In this document: positions 7,068 to 17,741 of the stretch, in pieces
Layout of the letters: every line of letters begins with the position of its first letter
Numbering within the stretch: the first letter of the stretch is position 1
Program-made: the position numbers and the translations under genes
The notes under the pieces: generated by a model
What the model was told of the DNA's origin: nothing
Database searches by the model: none
What the model saw: only the letters and a program-made list of their open reading frames with translations
DNA from: Leptolyngbyaceae cyanobacterium RM1_1_2
Lineage (GTDB): Bacteria > Cyanobacteriota > Cyanobacteriia > Phormidesmidales > Phormidesmidaceae
DNA length: 64,000 bases
NCBI GenBank assembly: GCA_012032345.1
Contig: JAAUQI010000001.1
Coordinates: 62,001-126,000, forward strand
Direction: 5' to 3'

Positions 7068-10050
7068 TTAGTTTGTTATCAGCTCACTCAGCAGTCTCAG
7101 GAGGGCGTCGTGATCGATCGGCTTGACCATGTGGGCATCAAAGCCGGCCTCTTGAGACTGGCGGCGATCTTCTTCTTGTCCCCATCCGGTCAGAGCCACC
7201 AGCACCATGTTTTGGCCCCAAGGCTGCTCTCGGATTTTACGCGCTACTTCATAGCCGTTGAGCTGCGGCAGGCCGATGTCAAGCAGCCGACGTCGGGCCG
7301 AAATGTGGCTGCTGCCTGTACCGCTGCTAGACCGTCATGGACAGTGTGCGTCTCATCCCCCGTCAGCTCAAACAGGAGCGACAGCGACAGGGCTGAGTCC
7401 CGGTTATCATCTACGATTAGAATGCGGCGAGCGATCGCGGTTGATGACTTGTCTGCTAGCGGCTCTGGCTGCGGCGGTAGCGGCTCAGCCGTTGTTGGCA
7501 ATCGCACGGTAAACTCGCTGCCCTGCCCCAGACCTGGGCTAGACGCCTCTACGGAGCCGCCGTGTAGCTCAACTAAGCGCTGCACTAGGGTCAGACCGAT
7601 ACCCAGTCCGCCCTGCGATCGCTCTATCGACTGATCAACCTGTGTAAACAGGCTAAAAATATTGGGCAGCATCTCTGCTGAGATTCCTACACCTGTATCC
7701 TGCACTGATATCACTACTTCGCTACCCTGTTGTTGAGCCGTCAGGGTGATTCGTTCCCCCGGTTCACTATACTTGCTGGCGTTATTCATGAGATTACTGA
7801 ATACCTGAGCTAGCCGAGCCTGGTCGGCATATAGGTACACAGGCTGTGGGGGCAGTGTCACCGTTAGATCCTGCTGAGCAGATTCGATCACAGGGTGACT
7901 GGTCTCGACCGCCTGATCAATAATTGAGGCCAGTTCAACGCGATCTCGGCGGAGATTAATCTTGCCCTGGCTAATACGACTCACATCTAGCAGATCGTCT
8001 ACTAGGCGCACCATCTGCACAAGCTGCCGCTCCATCATCGCTCGGGCCTGCTCCACAGCCCTGCCGTCATCAGCCGCCAACCGCATCACCTGGAGGCCGT
8101 TGCGAATAGGAGCCAGTGGATTTCGCAGTTCGTGAGCCAAAGTCGCCAAAAACTCGTCTTTGCGGTGGTCAGCCTCAGACAGATCTGCTGCTAGCTGGCG
8201 CAGATTTGTTTCAAGCTGTCGCTGTTCGGTGACGTCCTGACTAATGGTGGCTAAACCCACTGTTTGTCCGCTAGTATCGGTTAGAGTCGTTACCTTGTAC
8301 ACCATCCAGATAGCTGCTCCAGTTTTGAGATGGCGAAAGCGAACCTCAGTCGTACCGCTGCCCTGCGCTAAAACAGACGGCAGAAACTCATTGACGATCC
8401 TGTCTTGGTCTTCTGGGAAGAAAAGCGCGCTGATATTAATTTGACAGGCAGCTTCTAAACTGTCTAGACCAACCTTGCTCAGTGCAGCCGGATTCGCATA
8501 AAAGGGGACACCCGCTAGGTCAAACATACCGATGAAATCGGCGCTGTTGTTAGCTAACCAAACAAATTTCTGTCTGTCTGCTTCCAGCTGCTTTGCCTCC
8601 TCAATGTCTGTACAGGTGCCAAACCACTTGACAATTTCTCCGGCCTCGTCACGCACAGGCAGGGCTCGACCCAAAAACCAGCGGTATTCGCCATTTTTTG
8701 AGCGGAAGCGATATTCAATCTCATAGTCTTCACCCGTGCGCAGAGAATGACTCCAGCGATCGACGGCTAGCTGCTGGTCGTCGGGGTGGAGCGGTGCGTT
8801 CCAGCCGTAGCCGAGGCAATCTGCGGGGGTGCAGCCAATGTAGTTATACCAGCGCTGGTTATAGTACTCGTGATAGCCGTCGGGTCGGGTGACCCAGACC
8901 ATCTGCGGCATGGCATCGGCAATCTGACGAAACCGGGCCTCACTCTCCTGCAGCTGCTTCTCAACTTGCCGTCGGGCGCTCACGTCCCGAAACACCAGCA
9001 CGCAGCCTACAACCTCGTTTACCTGTCTGCGAATAGGGGCGGCGCTATCATCAATGGGTCGCGCTGTACCATCTCTGGCAATTAGGAGGGTATGGTTTGC
9101 CAAACCCACAATCACTCCTTTCTCTAAGGCCCGTATCGCCGGGTTGGTAACAGGCTGACGAGTGTCTTCGTTGACTATCTGAAAGACGACATCGAGGGGT
9201 TTTCCTATGGCTTCGTTGTTTTTCCAGCCGGTTAGCAGCTCAGCTATAGCGTTGAGGTTAGTAATGCGGCCAGCAGCGTCTGTGGTGATTACCCCGTCGC
9301 CAATGCTGGCCAGGGTTGCCCTCAGCTGGCTTGCTTGCTCAGCAATGACCGCAGCTGCGCTATCTCGGGCATCTAGATGCCGCCGCAGCAGCAAGATAAG
9401 TGCTGCCAACGCCGCCAACGCTGACAGTCCAGAGATCGCGCCGCTGACGAGTGCAATTTGATAAGTCTGCTTGGATCGGCGCGAAAGAATCTGCAGAAGA
9501 CCGCGTTCATGCTGAATCATCGCGCCAATCACATTCTGCAGAGCGTCCATCTCTTGCTTACCCCGGTCAGATAAAACGACCTGCTGAGCGGCCTCAAAAC
9601 CGCTGTTCTGTCTTAGGGCGATGGTTTCTTCGAGTTCGCTCAGTTTAGCGTCAATGCGATCGCGTACTTGGGGCAAACGCGCCTGTCGTTGGGGGTTATC
9701 CGCAGTGAGCTGCTCTAGGTCTTCTAGCTGCTGATTGAGTGTGGCGATCGCCCCCTTGTATGGCTCCAGATAAACAGTTTCGCCCGTAATGATAAAACCC
9801 CGCTGTCCCGTCTCGGCATCTTTTACCAGTGACAAGATGTTCTTGAGGCTATGATGACTTTGTGCGTGTGCGCTACCCACTTAGCATCGTTGTTTAGCTG
9901 CTGGGTGTTGTGAAACGTCATGATTACGTTAACTACCAGCAAAGCTACCGCTGTAACCGCCCCGACAGCCAGCCATAACGAAGTCTGCTGTCTGACAGTC
10001 TCCCCCTCTGGGTGTGACTTTGTGGAGTGCTCTGTCGGGCGTATGCTCAT
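7068..10050 (-). CDS. Hybrid histidine kinase (CHASE3-PAS-PAS-PAS-HisKA-HATPase-REC), two frameshifts
   Basis: The reading frame must shift near 9850 and near 7290. N-terminus from ATG 10050: a membrane segment ([20 protein letters not shown]), then a CHASE3 sensor ([17 protein letters not shown]) and a second membrane segment. Three PAS/PAC repeats follow. HisKA has [19 protein letters not shown] with the phospho-His; the ATPase has N box [10 protein letters not shown]1 DTGVG and G2 GLGIGLTLV. The receiver begins [10 protein letters not shown]. Its phospho-Asp ([13 protein letters not shown]) and conserved Lys (MVKPID) are found only in the second frame, which ends at TAA 7070-7068. Membrane-bound sensor kinase, ligand unknown. 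Either a pseudogene or an artefact of two single-base deletions. Confidence 0.75.
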
Positions 10051-10335
10051 GCAAATCTACAAGGACTGCAGTTTACAGCTCATTGTATCTTCAAAAGCCT
10101 GTAACAGTGGTGAACCCAGCACTTCTCCCGTACTGATAGCTTAAAAATTACCTGGCCGGTTAAAACAGCTAGCAAGATGGTATTAAACTGTAAAACTCAA
10201 ACGGCACGACGTCTAATCCGTATACAGAGTATCAGTTTTAACAGGTCAAACAGAATTACTCTGCTGGCAGAACGTGATCCCAAGCGCTAAGCTTATTTTT
10301 TGTTCAAGGTTTATAAACGTTTACGGGAGACAGCG

Positions 10336-11246
10336 GTGAAGAAACCTGATTTTTTGTAGTAGGTGCTCCTAAGTGCGGCACTACGGCGATGTGTCGCTAC
10401 CTGGATCAGCATCCATCAGCTTATATCTGCAAACCCAAAGAGCCCCATTTCTTTGGCTCACTTCCTGGTGAGCATACTTCTGCGAACAATCTTCAGGAAT
10501 ACCTAGCTCTGTTTGAGCCAGCGGGCGATCGCCTAGCCGGAGATGGCTCTACTTCTTACCTGTTTACTGAGTCAGCGGCATCTGAAATTTTTGAGTTCAA
10601 CCCCCAGGCAAAAATCATCATCATGCTGCGCGAACCCGTTGATCTGCTACATGCCTGGCACAGCGAGATGGTTTACATGAATTATGAAAACGCTGATGAC
10701 TTTGGCCAAGCCCTACAGCTAGAACCAGAACGCCGCTCGGGTAAGCGCATCCCCCAGCGCTGCCGCAGTTCACGATTTCTCTACTACAGCGAAATAGTCA
10801 AATTTTCAAAGCACGTTCATAGATACCAAACCCTCTTTGGCAGAGATAGGGTACACATCATTATTTTTGATGACTTTAAGCAAGACAATCGCGGTGCTGT
10901 ACAAAAAACTCTGGAGTTTCTTGAGCTTGATCCCAATTTGGAAATTCAGTTTGATGTGATTAACCCCAACAAAGTTGTCGTCAACAAAACCCTTTACAAA
11001 CTGCTACCGGGCAACCTTAAACGGCTGCGAAGCCTTTGTCAAAATCTATTGCCAACATCACTATTCAAACCTCTGCTCTATTCATACACACAATATAAAA
11101 AGATAATTGTTGAATCTAGTACTCAAACCGCCCCTCGCCCTCCTCTAGCTCCAGCTTTGAAGCAGCACTTAAAGCAAGAGTTCGCCCCAGAAATCAAAAA
11201 TCTAAGCGATCTACTTGAGCGCGATCTGAGCTGTTGGGAATCTTAG
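10336..11246 (+). CDS. Sulfotransferase-family protein, frameshift in T6 near 10350
   Basis: A GTG at 10336 preceded by GGGAG gives MKKPDF. One base is missing from the T run at 10350-10355, and the next frame continues FVVGAPKCGTTAMCRYLDQHP. The GAPKCGTT loop is the 5'-phosphosulfate-binding motif of PAPS-dependent sulfotransferases, and MLREPVDLLHAWHSEMVY resembles the 3'-phosphate-binding region. About 303 aa when joined. It would transfer sulfate from PAPS to a carbohydrate or other hydroxyl acceptor. The acceptor is unknown, but exopolysaccharide genes lie a few kb away. The uninterrupted frame alone starts at ATG 10389 and lacks the PAPS loop. Confidence 0.75.
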
Positions 11247-11403
11247 CTGTCGCTAACTAACTTAGAAATTACAGCAATCCCAATCAAATTGAAACGTTCT
11301 TAAAAGAGATATCACTCATAGACAGAACACCCGTCAACTGCGATCGCCCGATAGAATTTTTCAGTATTAACCATTGAATAATCATGCTGTATCGATAGCC
11401 TTC

Positions 11404-11633
11404 CTAGCGTTGTGGCTTTTTCTCCATCAAAAAAACTCTGTCGTTGTTTCAGCAACAAAAAAACCGAGCCGTTCATAGAAACTTTTTGCCGGGTTAACCA
11501 CAATAACGCGCAGGCGAACCGGAATCCTAGACTGCAACGCCTCTAAAATCAGGTTGTTAAGCAAGGCTGTCCCGATACCCATCCGCTGATATTCAGGTGT
11601 ATCCGTTTATCCATTCTCAGAACCTGCTCTTTA
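11404..11633 (-). pseudogene. GNAT acetyltransferase remnant
   Basis: Conceptual translation gives KEQVLRMDK, then after a one-base shift DTPEYQRMGIGTALLNNLIL, later NPAKSFYERLGFFV, and after a shift in a T7 run the tail MEKKPQR and a stop. QRMGIGTALL is the acetyl-CoA-binding motif A of GNAT N-acetyltransferases and FYERLGF is motif B. The N-terminal half is absent (a TAA closes the frame just upstream). At least two shifts are needed, so this is a truncated relic rather than a working gene. Confidence 0.6.
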
Positions 11634-11704
11634 ATGCAAATTAATGCAAATTTGAGCGGATTTTTCTTGCCTGCTCACAACTGTAGTCAAACAGAGGTTA
11701 AGGC

Positions 11705-13726
11705 ATGGGGATTGAATTTGGCCGAGAGACTTGCGGCAGTCTGCCTGTGGCAGAATCGCGGGAATGGCTGGTCACCAACGGTATTGGCGGCTATGCCTCG
11801 GGCACGGTCGCGGGGCTGCTGACCCGGTGCTATCACGGGCTGCTGCTGGCCGCCCTCAAGCCCCCCTTGGGCCGCACGCTGCTGCTGACCAAGCTGGAGG
11901 AAGGGGTTGCCTACGGCGGCCAAACCTGGGCGCTCTCGGCTAATCGCTGGGCCGATGGCACGGTGAATCCCCTGGGATATCAGCAGATTGAGCGGTTTTC
12001 TCTAGCGGGGACAACGCCAGTTTGGCAATTTGTGTTTAGCGATGCTCAATTGGAAAAACGCATCTGGATGCAGCCCGGAGTTAACACTACCTATGTGCAA
12101 TATCGGCTGCACCGCGCCACCGCGCCGCTGCAGCTAACCCTGTCTGCCCTAGTCAACTACCGCGACCATCACGGCAACACCCAGGGCAGCGGCTGGCAGA
12201 TGGGGGTTGAAGCGATCGCCCGTGGGATTCAAATTGTCGCCTATCCTGGGGCCACCCCGTTTTACCTGTTCAGCGATCGCGCCGAGGCTACTCTGTCTCA
12301 CACCTGGTACACCAGCTTTGATCTGGCGGTAGAGCGCACTCGCGGCCTGCGCGACCGTGAAGACCACCTCCAGGCCGCTACCTTTACCGCTACGCTCCAT
12401 CCGGGTGAATCCCTGACGCTAGCGGCCAGCACCGAAAAACAGCTAGATTTATTGGGTGAAAGCGCCTTTCAGCTCAGGTCGGCCCATGAGCAAAGGCTGC
12501 TCAAGCGGTTTGCTAGCAGCCGTCCCCCTGATGCTGCCCTGCCCCCCGACTGGATTAACCAGCTAGCACTAGCCGCCGACCAGTTCATTGTCTCCCGCAC
12601 GGCCCAGCCTGCTGATCCAGCGCCAGCCGAGCCAGCCGAGCCAGGCGAAGATGGGGGCAAAACCGTCATTGCCGGATATCACTGGTTTGGCGACTGGGGC
12701 CGCGACACCATGATCAGCCTGCCGGGGCTGACGCTGGCCACAGGACGGCCTGAAGTAGCGCGATCGATTCTGCGTACCTTTGCCAAATACGTAGATCAAG
12801 GTATGCTGCCCAACGTGTTTCCTGAGGCCGGAGAAATACCAGAGTACAACACCGTAGACGCCAACCTGTGGTACTTCGAGGCCATCCGCCAGTACTACAG
12901 TGCCACCGAGGATAAGGAACTGCTGGGTGAGCTGTTTCCGGTGCTGGCAGAGATGATCGACTGGCACTGCCGGGGCACGCGCTACCAGATTCACCTCGAC
13001 CCGGCAGATGGCCTGCTCTATGCAGGCGAAGCCGGAGTACAGCTCACCTGGATGGATGCTAAAATTGGCGATTTGGTGATTACCCCCCGCACTGGCAAAC
13101 CTGTCGAGGTCAATGCTCTCTGGTACAACGCCCTGCGAACCCTGGCAAAATTTGCTCGTCAGCTTGGCAAACCCCACCAAGACTACGAGGCGATTGCCGA
13201 TCGCACCCTAGCCAGCTTTTCTCGCTTTTGGCATGAGGCAGCGGGCTACTGCTACGACGTCCTCGACACCCCTACAGGAGACGATGCTGCGCTGCGACCC
13301 AACCAGATCTTTGCTGTATCCCTGCCAGAAAGTCCCCTCACTCCGGCTCAGCAGCAAAAAGTGGTAGAGGCTTGCGGACGACTGCTGCTGACTTCTCACG
13401 GCCTGCGATCGCTGTCTCCCCAAGATCCTCACTACATCGGCCACTATGGCGGTACCCGGTTTGAACGGGACAGCGCCTACCATCAGGGCACCGTCTGGGG
13501 CTGGCTGATTGGGGCTTTTACGCTGGCCCATCTGCGAGTCTATGGCAACGCCGCCTTGGCTCATCAGTTTTTAGAGCCGATGTCTTACCACCTCAGCGCC
13601 CACGGTTTGGGCAGCCTCAGCGAAATCTTTGACGGCGATGCCCCGATGATGCCGCATGGCTGTGTGGCCCAGGCCTGGACTGTCGCCGAAGTGCTGCGGG
13701 CTTGGCGGGTGATTGAGGATTTGTAA
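11705..13726 (+). CDS. Amylo-alpha-1,6-glucosidase / glycogen debranching enzyme family
   Basis: 673 aa. The N-terminal half is the beta-rich GDE N domain (WLVTNGIGGYASGTVAGLLT, RCYHGLLLAA). The C-terminal (alpha/alpha)6 domain carries the family signature WFGDWGRDTMISLPGL and the Asp/Glu-rich active-site segments (PEYNTVDANLWYFEA, FERDSAYHQGTVWGWLIG). It hydrolyses alpha-1,6 branches in glycogen or related glucans in the cytoplasm. A Pro/Ala/Glu-rich spacer (AEPAEPGED) sits before the catalytic domain. Stands alone. Codon use is GC-richer than the flanking intergenic DNA but ordinary for the window. Confidence 0.9.
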   Translation: MGIEFGRETCGSLPVAESREWLVTNGIGGYASGTVAGLLTRCYHGLLLAALKPPLGRTLLLTKLEEGVAYGGQTWALSANRWADGTVNPLGYQQIERFSLAGTTPVWQFVFSDAQLEKRIWMQPGVNTTYVQYRLHRATAPLQLTLSALVNYRDHHGNTQGSGWQMGVEAIARGIQIVAYPGATPFYLFSDRAEATLSHTWYTSFDLAVERTRGLRDREDHLQAATFTATLHPGESLTLAASTEKQLDLLGESAFQLRSAHEQRLLKRFASSRPPDAALPPDWINQLALAADQFIVSRTAQPADPAPAEPAEPGEDGGKTVIAGYHWFGDWGRDTMISLPGLTLATGRPEVARSILRTFAKYVDQGMLPNVFPEAGEIPEYNTVDANLWYFEAIRQYYSATEDKELLGELFPVLAEMIDWHCRGTRYQIHLDPADGLLYAGEAGVQLTWMDAKIGDLVITPRTGKPVEVNALWYNALRTLAKFARQLGKPHQDYEAIADRTLASFSRFWHEAAGYCYDVLDTPTGDDAALRPNQIFAVSLPESPLTPAQQQKVVEACGRLLLTSHGLRSLSPQDPHYIGHYGGTRFERDSAYHQGTVWGWLIGAFTLAHLRVYGNAALAHQFLEPMSYHLSAHGLGSLSEIFDGDAPMMPHGCVAQAWTVAEVLRAWRVIEDL

Positions 13727-13912
13727 ATACTTTTGATAGACGAGAGGGCGATCGCCTCCCTTGGTCAACCCATTTCGAAGACAGTTTACGCTGCGCTTCC
13801 ATGCAGTTTTTCAGGTAAAGATTAATCAGGGTTTGATCTGATTGACTGACAAAAGTTCCTCGCGTAGACGTGAACCGTATGAGGCGTTACCAATCTAGCG
13901 GCGCTCTGTGAG

Positions 13913-14320
13913 TCAGCGCCAGAAGAGCTGAATACAGGTTTCTAAAGCAGTCTGCTCTGCCGGAGCAAGGCTGGTATCACGGCTGACCCCTGCTGCTAGC
14001 TCCAGTTCTTGCCCTGATTGCCACTCTGAGGCCGGGTCGTAGGGCGGCTGTACGCGGGTGACATAGATCAGGCGATCGCCTTGGGCCTGCCCCCTAAAGC
14101 AGCTAAGCGCCATGACGTCAGTGCTGGCGCGATCGCCCACTAGCTCCACCCCAATCACCGCTGAGCCGCTTTTGCGTAGAAGCATCGTGCGAAACAGCCT
14201 ACCGCTATCGGGCGTCGTGTAGCGGTAAGTACCCGTGGGTAGGTTAGCAAACGTTTGGGCTTCGTCAACGGCAGCGGCAGTGCAGGCTAAAAGCAGAGCG
14301 ATCGCAGCTTTGGTCATCAT
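13913..14320 (-). CDS. Secreted protein of unknown function
   Basis: 135 aa. The N-terminus MMTKAAIALLLACTAAAVDEAQ is a short signal peptide, probably cleaved near AVDEA (the single Cys there is not a clear lipobox). The mature part opens LPTGTYRYTTPDSGRLF and has two later Cys residues (SCFRG, TCIQLFW) that could form a disulfide in the periplasm. The style is that of short cyanobacterial secreted hypotheticals. No domain recognised. It faces the debranching gene tail to tail. Confidence 0.6.
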   Translation of the reverse strand: MMTKAAIALLLACTAAAVDEAQTFANLPTGTYRYTTPDSGRLFRTMLLRKSGSAVIGVELVGDRASTDVMALSCFRGQAQGDRLIYVTRVQPPYDPASEWQSGQELELAAGVSRDTSLAPAEQTALETCIQLFWR

Positions 14321-14684
14321 CTTTAAACCGTCCTTGTAATCAGTCTTTGGGTAGAGAGCGCGCCTTAAATATGTGAGCCTGTCTCACTCTTTTTGACTAA
14401 AAAATGTCAAGAAAGTACGTAAAAATTTAGAGACTTCCAGACAAGATTTTTTGCCAAAAAAGGACAGCTTTTGCATAGGAAAAAAGCTAAAGAATTAGCA
14501 TTTTGGTAGCAGTGAATACGCTAGCTAATTTAGTTCTTGCTTACTCTAGCTCAGCAGAGTAGTTCACTGTAGCTGTGTCATAGAACCAGAACCAAAGTGA
14601 AATTTAGCTTGACGACTCTGTCATTAGGGTAAAGGCTATCAGGCGAAATTTTCCTGGGCCTTATGCCTCCTAACTGATTGCTTT
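14321..14684. other. Intergenic region upstream of the M14 gene
   Basis: AT-rich, no gene, no HIP1 octamer. Divergent promoters for the secreted protein on the minus strand and the carboxypeptidase on the plus strand are expected here. No specific site could be supported. Confidence 0.3.
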
Positions 14685-17585
14685 TTGTCCTTTTTAATCA
14701 GGTCTACTAACGTGTCAGAACGACAAGCCACAACTTTGTTTTTTGAAGACTTTAGCAGTGCTAGCGGCTCAACACCGCCGCCGGGTTGGACTCAGGTACT
14801 GCTTGCAGGCAATCCTGAAACCGATCAGTGGCGATTTGATAATCCGGGCGATCGCAGCTTCATCGGCGTTGATCCTTTAATTGATCCCGTTGCTGTTTAC
14901 GATAGCGACGCTCTTTCTGATGACGGCATTGAAGAAAGCGTAGCCCTGGTTTCACCCATTTTTGATGCCTCAGCCGCAGACGGCGTCTTTTTACAATATG
15001 ACCAGTGGTACTACGGCTTCACAGATCCAGAGTACGACAGCCAGATCTATATCGAAACCTCAACTGATGGCGGCACCACCTGGAATACGGCCTTTCTCGA
15101 AGAGGGTGAAGGCTTCTTTGTAGGCTCACCCCTGGTTGACCTGACAGACACCCTGGCCGGCAGCGAAACGGCCCAGCTGCGCTTCCGTTTTGACGGCGAC
15201 TGGTCTTTTGCCTGGGCGATCGACAATCTAGAAGTGGTAGATTATCTGCCTCCTGGCGTGGCTTTGCCCACAGGCGATGTCGGCGTCAGCGAAGACAACG
15301 TCCCCGATCCGCTAGATTTTACCTTTGCGCTGCAGAGCCGCCCGTCGGCACCCGTTACCCTCAACTTCTTAGTAGATGACGCTCAACTGCAGCCAATCGC
15401 CCCGATTACTTTTTTGCCTGAGAACTGGTTTGACCCTCAGGTATCAACCGTAACCGCGATCGCTGATGGCATTGATGAAGGCGAAAATCAGCTCAGCTTA
15501 GTCGGCATCGAAGTCGTCAGCGATGATCCCAACTACAGCGGCTTAGTGCTAGACCCTGTGTCAGTACAGATTACTGACGGCACGATTCCAGGCTATACCA
15601 GCTACCGCACGGTAGAAAAAACTTACAGAGATTTGGCCACCCTAGCCGCTAACAACCCTGGGCTGGCTAGCTGGGTAGATATTGGCGACAGCTACGACAA
15701 AGTCACCCCCGGCGGGGCTGAAGGTTATGACATTCAGGTCTTGCAGCTCAACAACTCAGCCACCGATCGCCCCGATTACGAAAAACCGATTCTCTACGTC
15801 CAGGGAGCGATTCACGCTCGGGAATACACCACTACTGAGCTGGTAACCCGCTTTGCCGAAGACCTAGTCGCGGGCTACGGCACCAATCCTGAAGCCACCT
15901 GGCTGCTAGACTACACCCAGATTCACATCCTTCCTGTCCTCAACACCGACGGACGCAAGTTTGCCGAGCAGGGCTACTCCTGGCGCAAAAATACTAACCC
16001 CAATCCGCCACCGGGCGCAGACCCGGCTCCGTTTCCGGTTTATGGGGTAGACCTCAACCGCAACTACGACTCTACCTGGGGTCAGGTACCTGGTGGCTCT
16101 AGCGGCAACCCTAGCTCAGAAACTTACCGGGGAGCCTCCCCTTTCTCAGAGCCAGAATCTCAGGCAGCGCGAGACTACCTGCTGGCCCTGTTTCCTGACC
16201 AAAAACCCGCCGACCTCTTTGCCCCAGCTCCTGATGATGCCACCGGGGTCTACCTCGACGTACACAGCTTCGGCAACCTGGTACTATACCCCTTTGGCAA
16301 TACCGAAGAACCTGCACCCAACGCTGAGGGACTGCGCAATCTGGGCCTCAAGTTTGGCTATTTTACCGGGCTGGACGGGGAAGCTTATGACGTGCAGCAG
16401 GCGATCGGGCTGTATCCCACCGATGGCACTACCGATGACTGGGTCTATGAAACCTTTGGCTCAGCGGCCTATACGATTGAGCTGGGCACCGAATTTTTTG
16501 AGCAGACTGACTACTTTGAGAATATCATTGTGCCGGAGTTTACCCCGGCGCTGTATTACGCGGCCAAGTCAGCCTATCGGCCTTATCAAACTTCTGAGGG
16601 GCCAGACTCTGTTGACCTCGGCGTCAATCTAAAAACCGTGCTGGCGGGGCTGCCCGTCACCCTCACCGCCACCGCCAACAGCACCCGCTACGACGATGGC
16701 AACCTTAGCTCTGACGGCATCACCGAAGGCTTAGACCTGCCAGAATTCAAGCCCGTTGGGGGAGCTAGATACAGCTTTGATACTCCCTCCTGGGTGCCGG
16801 GAACAGCCCTGTTTGAGATGGGTGCAGCCGATGGCAGTTTTGACAGCCCAGTCGAGGAGCTGTTAGCAACCGTTGATACTACAGGTCTTACACCAGGACG
16901 CCATACCCTGTTTGTTGAGAGCTTAGCGGCAGACGGCACCTACGGTGTACCGACCGCTATTTTCTTAGACGTGGTAGCTGGGGCAGAGGACACTGAGACC
17001 ATCACAGGCACGGACGGGGCAGAGACCCTGGTGGGGACTGATATGGCTGAGGTGATTGATGCTCTCGGCGGTGATGATCTAGTCGCTGGCGGCTTGAGCG
17101 CTGACTTCATTTTGGGGGGCGATGGTGACGATGTGCTGCGGGGCGATCGCAACAGCCGCTCAACTCAAGATGGCCTGCCGGGGGGCGACGACATCATCTA
17201 CGGCGGCGCGGGCAACGACCGCATTGGCGGCAAGGCCGGAAACGATTTGCTCTACGGCGATGAGGGTGACGACACTCTCTACGGGGATGACGGCGACGAC
17301 ATTCTCTATGGCGGATTGGGCAACGATATCCTGGTTGGCGACAACTTCTCTAAGGGCAGCGGTAGCGATACCTTTGTGCTGGCAGCGGGCGAAGGAACTG
17401 ACACAATTCTGGACTTTGAAGTGGGCATCGACTTCATTGGTCTGGCGGGGGGTCTTTCTTTCGGGCAGCTAGAGATTGTACAAACGGGCAAAGATGCGGC
17501 GATTCGACTGGCGGATGAAACGCTAGCTCAGCTAGTCGGGACAATGGCGGGTGATTTGACATCAAACCTGTTTGTGCCTGTTTAG
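14685..17585 (+). CDS. Secreted M14 zinc carboxypeptidase with C-terminal RTX repeats
   Basis: 966 aa from TTG 14685; a GTG at 14712 (MSERQATT...) is an equally good start. No Sec signal peptide is seen. Residues about 10-190 form an adhesin/MAM-like beta domain, and about 200-295 a Calx-beta-like segment. The M14 peptidase follows (about 300-640), with zinc ligands H377 and E380 (IHAREYTTTE) and H527 (LDVHSFG) and general base E599 (IELGTEF). The C-terminus (about 780-910) has glycine/aspartate nonapeptide calcium-binding repeats (GGDGDDVLRGD, GGAGND, GDEGDD), typical of type I secretion substrates. All catalytic residues are present, so an active extracellular carboxypeptidase is likely. 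No type I transporter is adjacent. Confidence 0.9.
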   Translation: MSFLIRSTNVSERQATTLFFEDFSSASGSTPPPGWTQVLLAGNPETDQWRFDNPGDRSFIGVDPLIDPVAVYDSDALSDDGIEESVALVSPIFDASAADGVFLQYDQWYYGFTDPEYDSQIYIETSTDGGTTWNTAFLEEGEGFFVGSPLVDLTDTLAGSETAQLRFRFDGDWSFAWAIDNLEVVDYLPPGVALPTGDVGVSEDNVPDPLDFTFALQSRPSAPVTLNFLVDDAQLQPIAPITFLPENWFDPQVSTVTAIADGIDEGENQLSLVGIEVVSDDPNYSGLVLDPVSVQITDGTIPGYTSYRTVEKTYRDLATLAANNPGLASWVDIGDSYDKVTPGGAEGYDIQVLQLNNSATDRPDYEKPILYVQGAIHAREYTTTELVTRFAEDLVAGYGTNPEATWLLDYTQIHILPVLNTDGRKFAEQGYSWRKNTNPNPPPGADPAPFPVYGVDLNRNYDSTWGQVPGGSSGNPSSETYRGASPFSEPESQAARDYLLALFPDQKPADLFAPAPDDATGVYLDVHSFGNLVLYPFGNTEEPAPNAEGLRNLGLKFGYFTGLDGEAYDVQQAIGLYPTDGTTDDWVYETFGSAAYTIELGTEFFEQTDYFENIIVPEFTPALYYAAKSAYRPYQTSEGPDSVDLGVNLKTVLAGLPVTLTATANSTRYDDGNLSSDGITEGLDLPEFKPVGGARYSFDTPSWVPGTALFEMGAADGSFDSPVEELLATVDTTGLTPGRHTLFVESLAADGTYGVPTAIFLDVVAGAEDTETITGTDGAETLVGTDMAEVIDALGGDDLVAGGLSADFILGGDGDDVLRGDRNSRSTQDGLPGGDDIIYGGAGNDRIGGKAGNDLLYGDEGDDTLYGDDGDDILYGGLGNDILVGDNFSKGSGSDTFVLAAGEGTDTILDFEVGIDFIGLAGGLSFGQLEIVQTGKDAAIRLADETLAQLVGTMAGDLTSNLFVPV

Positions 17586-17741
17586 ATAGCTGAGTTATTC
17601 TTGACTGAGCTACAGCAGAATGAGGGCGATCGCGGCTATTCTGGTCACTCAATTTGAGTACTAGAGCAGTTATTCGCCCAATTTCTGCAATTGGTTCATA
17701 ACCGGGCAAATGTTTGTTCAGACATTTTGATCAAAGGCATC

